A DNA stretch of 64,000 nt from Eubacterium sp. (GTDB taxonomy: Bacteria > Bacillota > Clostridia > Lachnospirales > Lachnospiraceae): contig JAFRGL010000018.1 in the NCBI GenBank assembly GCA_017433825.1, positions 21,228 to 85,227 on the forward strand. Reading direction: 5' to 3'. Below, piece by piece: positions 60,453 through 64,000 of the stretch. A model generated the notes under the pieces. That model saw only the letters and a list, made by a program, of their open reading frames with translations. It searched no databases and was not told where the DNA came from. The position numbers and the translations under genes were made by a program. Numbering within the stretch: the first letter of the stretch is position 1; every line of letters begins with the position of its first letter.

Positions 60453-60513
60453 GGGGAAAATATAAAATTCGTGCATAATTTAAAAGGGGGGAAATATAAA
60501 AATCATGCATAAA
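60453..60513 (+). repeat. Imperfect direct repeat overlapping the recombinase start
   Basis: Two ~26-base copies at 60453-60478 and 60488-60513 (GGGGAAAATATAAAATTC... and GGGGAAATATAAAAATC...), each ending in TGCATAA-like sequence. The second copy supplies the ribosome site and start codon of the recombinase gene. Confidence 0.6.
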
Positions 60514-61830
60514 CTGAAAGTGGCAGCCTATTGCCGCGTCTCCCGGTTCGATGTCTCCCAGCGCTCTTCCCTGGAAAACCAGAGAGCCTATTATGAGGAA
60601 TTCATCCGGGGCAATCCAAACTGGGAGTATGCGGGCATTTACTGGGAGGCAGGCGTCTCCGGCACACAGACGGCCGGACGGCCGCGCCTGCAGGAAATGC
60701 TGGCGGACTGCAGGGCGGGACAGGTGGACCTAATCCTGACCAAATCCATCAGCCGTTTCTCACGCAATGCCGCGGAGTGTATCGCCATGGTGCGGGCGTT
60801 AAAAGCACTGGGGGTTAATCTGTATTTTGAAAAAGAAGGTATTTATACGGCGGATACGGATTCGGAGCTGATGCTCACGCTTTATTCTTCATTTGCAGAA
60901 GAAGAATCCAGGGCCATTTCCGAAAATATCCGCTGGAGCGTGCACCAGCGCTTCGAAAACGGCACTTACCGGTATTCCAAAGCGCCGTACGGCTACCGCC
61001 TGGAGGACGGCGATCTGGTCGTAAATCCCGAAGAAGCCGCTGTCATCCGGAATATTTTCGCGGGCGTCCTGGCCGGAAAAGGCACTCCGGAACTGGCCAG
61101 AGAGCTGAACGAGCGCAAAATTCCCGCAAATACCGTAAAGCGGGACGGTTCCGCAGGGAAATGGACCGCCTCCCGCCTGCTGGGCATCCTGAAAAACCCG
61201 GTTTACACCGGGGACGTACTCCTGCAGAAAACCTGGCACGGTTCGGATTTCAAACGCCGCGCCAACTACGGGGAAAAAGCCCAGTATTATCTGGAAAACC
61301 ACCACGAAGCCATTATTTCCAGGGAAATCTTCGATCTGGCTGCCGCTGCCAGCCGCGACAGAGGCGCGGAGAAAAACAATTTTCCTGAGGAAAACCGCAG
61401 AAACCGGAACAATCCCCACAGCCGCAAATCCTGCTTCTCCGGCATGCTGTTCTGCGGCTGCTGCGGGTCGCCCATGAAGCGCATTACCCAGAGCACCCGC
61501 ACGGGGAAAAGGTTTCACTGGGGCTGCACCGGCCATATTGCGGATAAAAGCGCCTGCCCCATGACCCGGGAACAGGAAGCGTCCGTAAAAAACGCATTTC
61601 TTACCTTGTTAAACAAACTGGTTTTCTGTGAAAGCCTTTTTGCCCGTCTTCTCCCTGAGGATGCGGCCTGCGCCGCCTTCCTGAAGGAGACCGCTGCCGC
61701 ATACAGAAAATGCGGGAAATTTTCCGAAACACTTTTTACTGATACGGTAGACCGCGTCGTCATCCACACCGGGACAAAAGCTGTATTTCATCTCAGATAC
61801 GGCCTCTGTTTTACGGAGAAACTGTCTTAG
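60505..61830 (+). CDS. Serine recombinase (resolvase/invertase family, large)
   Basis: 441 residues. The N-terminal resolvase domain begins VAAYCRVSR with catalytic Ser13, then SLENQRAYYEEFI, and LILTKSISRFSRNAAEC with the catalytic Arg residues. The recombinase domain follows (APYGYRLEDGDLVVNPEEAAVIRNIF) and a zinc ribbon (MLFCGCCGSPMKR and CTGHIADKSACP). Ends with VDRVVIHTG. Known large serine recombinases integrate, excise or invert DNA through attachment sites. The two genes after it are nearly overlapping, making a three-gene module. Confidence 0.92.
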   Translation: MHKLKVAAYCRVSRFDVSQRSSLENQRAYYEEFIRGNPNWEYAGIYWEAGVSGTQTAGRPRLQEMLADCRAGQVDLILTKSISRFSRNAAECIAMVRALKALGVNLYFEKEGIYTADTDSELMLTLYSSFAEEESRAISENIRWSVHQRFENGTYRYSKAPYGYRLEDGDLVVNPEEAAVIRNIFAGVLAGKGTPELARELNERKIPANTVKRDGSAGKWTASRLLGILKNPVYTGDVLLQKTWHGSDFKRRANYGEKAQYYLENHHEAIISREIFDLAAAASRDRGAEKNNFPEENRRNRNNPHSRKSCFSGMLFCGCCGSPMKRITQSTRTGKRFHWGCTGHIADKSACPMTREQEASVKNAFLTLLNKLVFCESLFARLLPEDAACAAFLKETAAAYRKCGKFSETLFTDTVDRVVIHTGTKAVFHLRYGLCFTEKLS

Positions 61831-61844
61831 AAAGGAGGCACCCT

Positions 61845-62351
61845 ATGGCATCCATTCCTTACGGTTACCGGATAGAAAACGGCCGTCCGGTGATCATTCC
61901 CGAAGAAGCGGCGAAAATCCGCGTCTTCCTGCTCTCCTACCTGGCCGGAAATGCCATCGAAGCAGCCGGACAGGCAGCTGACATCCCGCTCTGCCGGCAG
62001 GCCCTCACCCGCATCTTACGTGACAGCCTGTACGCCGGAAAGCAGAATTATCCCGCCATCCTGCCGGAAAGCCAGCAGAAAAAAGCGGCTGACGCCTGGG
62101 AAAAGCGGACACATCCCGGCAACAAACGCTGCCGCCAGCCGGTGCGGGTCCGCCATCAGTTCCGCCTGCGCCAGCCGAAGAAAGAACTGCTGGCCGAACC
62201 GCCGGAAAGGCTTGCGGAACGCCTGTACGCACTGATCACGCCGTCCCGCAACGGCGCCGCCGTCCTCTCCCGGACCGAAGAAGCCGCTGTCTTAAGCAGG
62301 CTGTACGCGCCTGACTCTCCCGCACCGGGAAAGAGAAAGGAGCGCGCATGA
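61845..62351 (+). CDS. Small protein resembling a recombinase-domain fragment
   Basis: 168 residues. The start SIPYGYRIENGRPVIIPEEAAKIRVFLLSYLAGNA resembles the recombinase domain of the flanking serine recombinases (PYGYRLEDG..VVNPEEA), but there is no N-terminal resolvase catalytic domain and no Cys ribbon. The rest is basic (RTHPGNKRCRQPVRVRHQFRLRQPKK) and could bind DNA. It starts 14 bases after the first recombinase, and its stop overlaps the second (ATGA). It is likely an accessory or directionality subunit; that is inference. Confidence 0.8.
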   Translation: MASIPYGYRIENGRPVIIPEEAAKIRVFLLSYLAGNAIEAAGQAADIPLCRQALTRILRDSLYAGKQNYPAILPESQQKKAADAWEKRTHPGNKRCRQPVRVRHQFRLRQPKKELLAEPPERLAERLYALITPSRNGAAVLSRTEEAAVLSRLYAPDSPAPGKRKERA

Positions 62352-63877
62352 AAGTCAGAATCATTCCCGCAAAACCTGCGCCTGAAGACAGTAAACAGGC
62401 GAAAATCATCCGGGCTGCTGCCTACTGCCGGGTTTCCACGGATACGGCAGAACAGGAAACCTCTTACAAAGCCCAGATCGACTACTACACCGACTATATC
62501 CGACGCCAGCCCTGCTGGGAAAACGCCGGCATCTTCGCGGATGAAGGACTGACCGGCACCCGGGCCGAAGCCCGTCCGGAATTCATGAAAATGATTGCCC
62601 TTTGCGAGCAGGGATTCATCGACCTGGTTATCACCAAATCCATCAGCCGGTTTGCCCGCAATACCCTGGACTGCCTGACCTACATCCGGAAGCTTAGGGA
62701 TCTGGGCATACCCATCATTTTCGAAAAGGAAAACATCAACACCATCGGTGAAGGCGGCGAACTGCTGCTCACCATCATGGCCTCCCTGGCCCAGCAGGAA
62801 TCCTTAAGCATTTCCCAGAACGTGCGGATGGGCATCCGGTACCGTTTCCGCAAGGGCAAGCCCATGCTCAACCACAGCTTCTTCCTCGGTTATACCAAAG
62901 AGAAAGGAGACAGCCGGCTGACCATCGTACCGGAGGAAGCGGAAATCGTCCGACGGATTTTCCGGGATTTCCTGGACGGCTTCACCTACAAGGAAATCGC
63001 CCAACACCTGGAAGTCAGCGGCATCCCCTCTCCTGCGGGTAAGGAACACTGGTATGATTCCACCGTAAAATCCATGCTGCAGAACGAGAAATACACCGGC
63101 GACCTCCTGCTGCAGAAAACTTACACCGCCAGCATCCTCTCCGGAAAGCGGATAAAAAACGACGGCGAACTGCCGCAGTATTACGTAAAGGATGCGCACG
63201 ATGCCATCATTCCCAGGGAAATATTCGAGCTGACCCAGGAAGAACTCAAAAGCCGGTCAAGTCCCGGTGATAAAAACACAAAAATCCGCATCGCCGGAAA
63301 TCCGTCCCTGAACCACAAGCTCTTCTGCAGCCTTTGCGGGGCCCGGTATCGCCGATACTACAACGGCGGCGTCAATCCGGTATGGCGCTGCGAAACACGC
63401 ATCCGCGACCGGCACGCCTGCCCGGCGCCCGCCGTCCCGGAGCAAGACCTTCGCCGGGCCGTACAGGAAGCTCTCCTGTCCCTGCCGGACCTCTTGGACA
63501 GTAAGCTTACGAAAGCGCCTCCCGGCAAAAAGAAATTCAGTATCATCCAGTATCACCAGCGTACGCTTCTGCTTCTTGCGGAAGCACTTGCAAAACAAAG
63601 GGCCGGGGCAGATAACAGACCGCCCGGCATCTGGGAGCCGGATAAAACAGTCCGCCCTCCCGTAAAAAATGGTACAGACAAGCTTCCATCCCCGTCCTGT
63701 ACCGAAACCGAAGATTTTCTCTTACGCACCACCCCTGATTTCTCTGCCGACCCTTCCGCGGTCTGCAATGACGAAACAGTCCGCCGTTTCCTGGAAAGCA
63801 TATGCATCTCTGAAACCGCTTACCAGGTACGGTTTAAGGGCGGGATGACGATAACCATCCCTGCCGAAAAGCTTTGA
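62348..63877 (+). CDS. Second large serine recombinase
   Basis: 509 residues. Resolvase domain: AAAYCRVSTDTAEQETSYKAQIDYY with Ser30, FADEGLTGT, LVITKSISRFARNTLDCL. Recombinase domain: GYTKEKGDSRLTIVPEEAEIVRRIFRDFLDG. Zinc ribbon: CSLCGARYRR and CETRIRDRHACP. A long C-terminal tail follows with a late ESICISETAYQVRF beta-strand. It is more similar in layout to integrative-element recombinases. It overlaps the small middle gene by four bases. Confidence 0.93.
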   Translation: MKVRIIPAKPAPEDSKQAKIIRAAAYCRVSTDTAEQETSYKAQIDYYTDYIRRQPCWENAGIFADEGLTGTRAEARPEFMKMIALCEQGFIDLVITKSISRFARNTLDCLTYIRKLRDLGIPIIFEKENINTIGEGGELLLTIMASLAQQESLSISQNVRMGIRYRFRKGKPMLNHSFFLGYTKEKGDSRLTIVPEEAEIVRRIFRDFLDGFTYKEIAQHLEVSGIPSPAGKEHWYDSTVKSMLQNEKYTGDLLLQKTYTASILSGKRIKNDGELPQYYVKDAHDAIIPREIFELTQEELKSRSSPGDKNTKIRIAGNPSLNHKLFCSLCGARYRRYYNGGVNPVWRCETRIRDRHACPAPAVPEQDLRRAVQEALLSLPDLLDSKLTKAPPGKKKFSIIQYHQRTLLLLAEALAKQRAGADNRPPGIWEPDKTVRPPVKNGTDKLPSPSCTETEDFLLRTTPDFSADPSAVCNDETVRRFLESICISETAYQVRFKGGMTITIPAEKL

Positions 63878-64000
63878 ATTACCCACTTCCAAGTAGTACT
63901 CTATTAAATCTTATAACAATTCAAAGAAGTATCTGTTAACGAATTAAATTCCAACAATTCACAGGTTTTGTGCGCAAGCAGTTTTAAGAATTATAGGAAC
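63878..64000. other. AT-rich end of the window, no gene
   Basis: 123 bases after the last recombinase. The drop in GC and a repeated CAATTCA word are all that is visible. An attachment site could lie here or beyond, but no duplicated end sequence can be recognised within the window. Confidence 0.4.

Larger units (their letters stand above)
60062..60504. other. AT-rich divergent regulatory region
   Basis: 443 bases between sortase and recombinase genes. It holds the sortase promoter (60200-60228), a leader palindrome (60134-60156), tandem AATCAATAAA repeats (60303-60325), a CCGC/GCGG hairpin (60325-60340), a GCGGATG/CATCCGC hairpin (60428-60445) and a duplicated segment near the recombinase start. 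No gene or clear plus-strand promoter was seen. Confidence 0.6.

Noticed and set aside
60062-60504. Invertible promoter controlled by the serine recombinases
   Set aside because: No pair of long inverted repeats flanks the promoter; only short palindromes and a direct repeat are visible.
1-64000. tRNA, rRNA or riboswitch genes
   Set aside because: I found no cloverleaf-like or rRNA-like segments by eye in the intergenic regions; covariance-model searches were not possible.

Overview
The window looks like a chromosomal segment of a Gram-positive, anaerobic Clostridia bacterium, most likely a Lachnospiraceae member. Evidence: a single-chain pyruvate:ferredoxin oxidoreductase, a birA / small acidic protein / dusB / greA / lysS housekeeping order, tandem hybrid histidine kinases, SipW-type signal peptidase with TasA-like substrates, a class C-like sortase, and GC-rich coding DNA with consensus sigma-A promoters. 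No rRNA, tRNA, CRISPR array or prophage was seen. The species assignment is inference.

Layout. 1-197: start of a STAS-domain gene. 0.4-7.9 kb: metabolic genes (PFOR, 5'-nucleotidase-like lipoprotein, MBL hydrolase, aldo/keto reductase). 7.9-24.7 kb: a minus-strand signalling block: a TIR/membrane/propeller protein and a degenerate TIR-like partner, a REC-GGDEF-EAL-GGDEF protein, a hybrid kinase broken by a one-base frameshift, a second hybrid kinase translationally coupled to a solute-binding lipoprotein, and a third hybrid kinase. 24.7-28.6 kb: MGMT repair protein, a PAS-CPBP membrane protein and a BspA-type LRR lipoprotein with an ADP-ribosyltransferase-like tail. 28.7-42.3 kb: housekeeping genes (lysS, greA, dusB, birA, argF, a deacetylase-like protein, a TrmH-family methyltransferase, dnaE, a CvfB-like S1 protein, acyl-ACP thioesterase).

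42.5-60.1 kb is an unbroken head-to-tail minus-strand run of about 19 genes, bounded by a consensus promoter at 60.2 kb and an intrinsic terminator at 42.44 kb. Read in transcription order it encodes a sortase, secreted TasA-like and repeat-bearing surface proteins, a SipW-like signal peptidase, a transglutaminase-like protein, a type IV pilus-like inner-membrane platform with small pilin-like proteins and a PilT ATPase, a BTAD-type regulator, a diguanylate cyclase, an HPt protein, a hybrid kinase and a degenerate HD-GYP protein. This suggests an envelope appendage built and controlled from one locus, with phosphorelay and c-di-GMP control encoded beside it.

60.5-63.9 kb: divergently transcribed, three overlapping or nearly overlapping serine-recombinase genes, probably one end of an integrated or mobile element. 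The most notable items are the paired TIR proteins, the surface/pilus/signalling run, the LRR-ART-like lipoprotein, a palindromic repeat inserted in frame in lysS, and a terminator-like hairpin in the greA leader.
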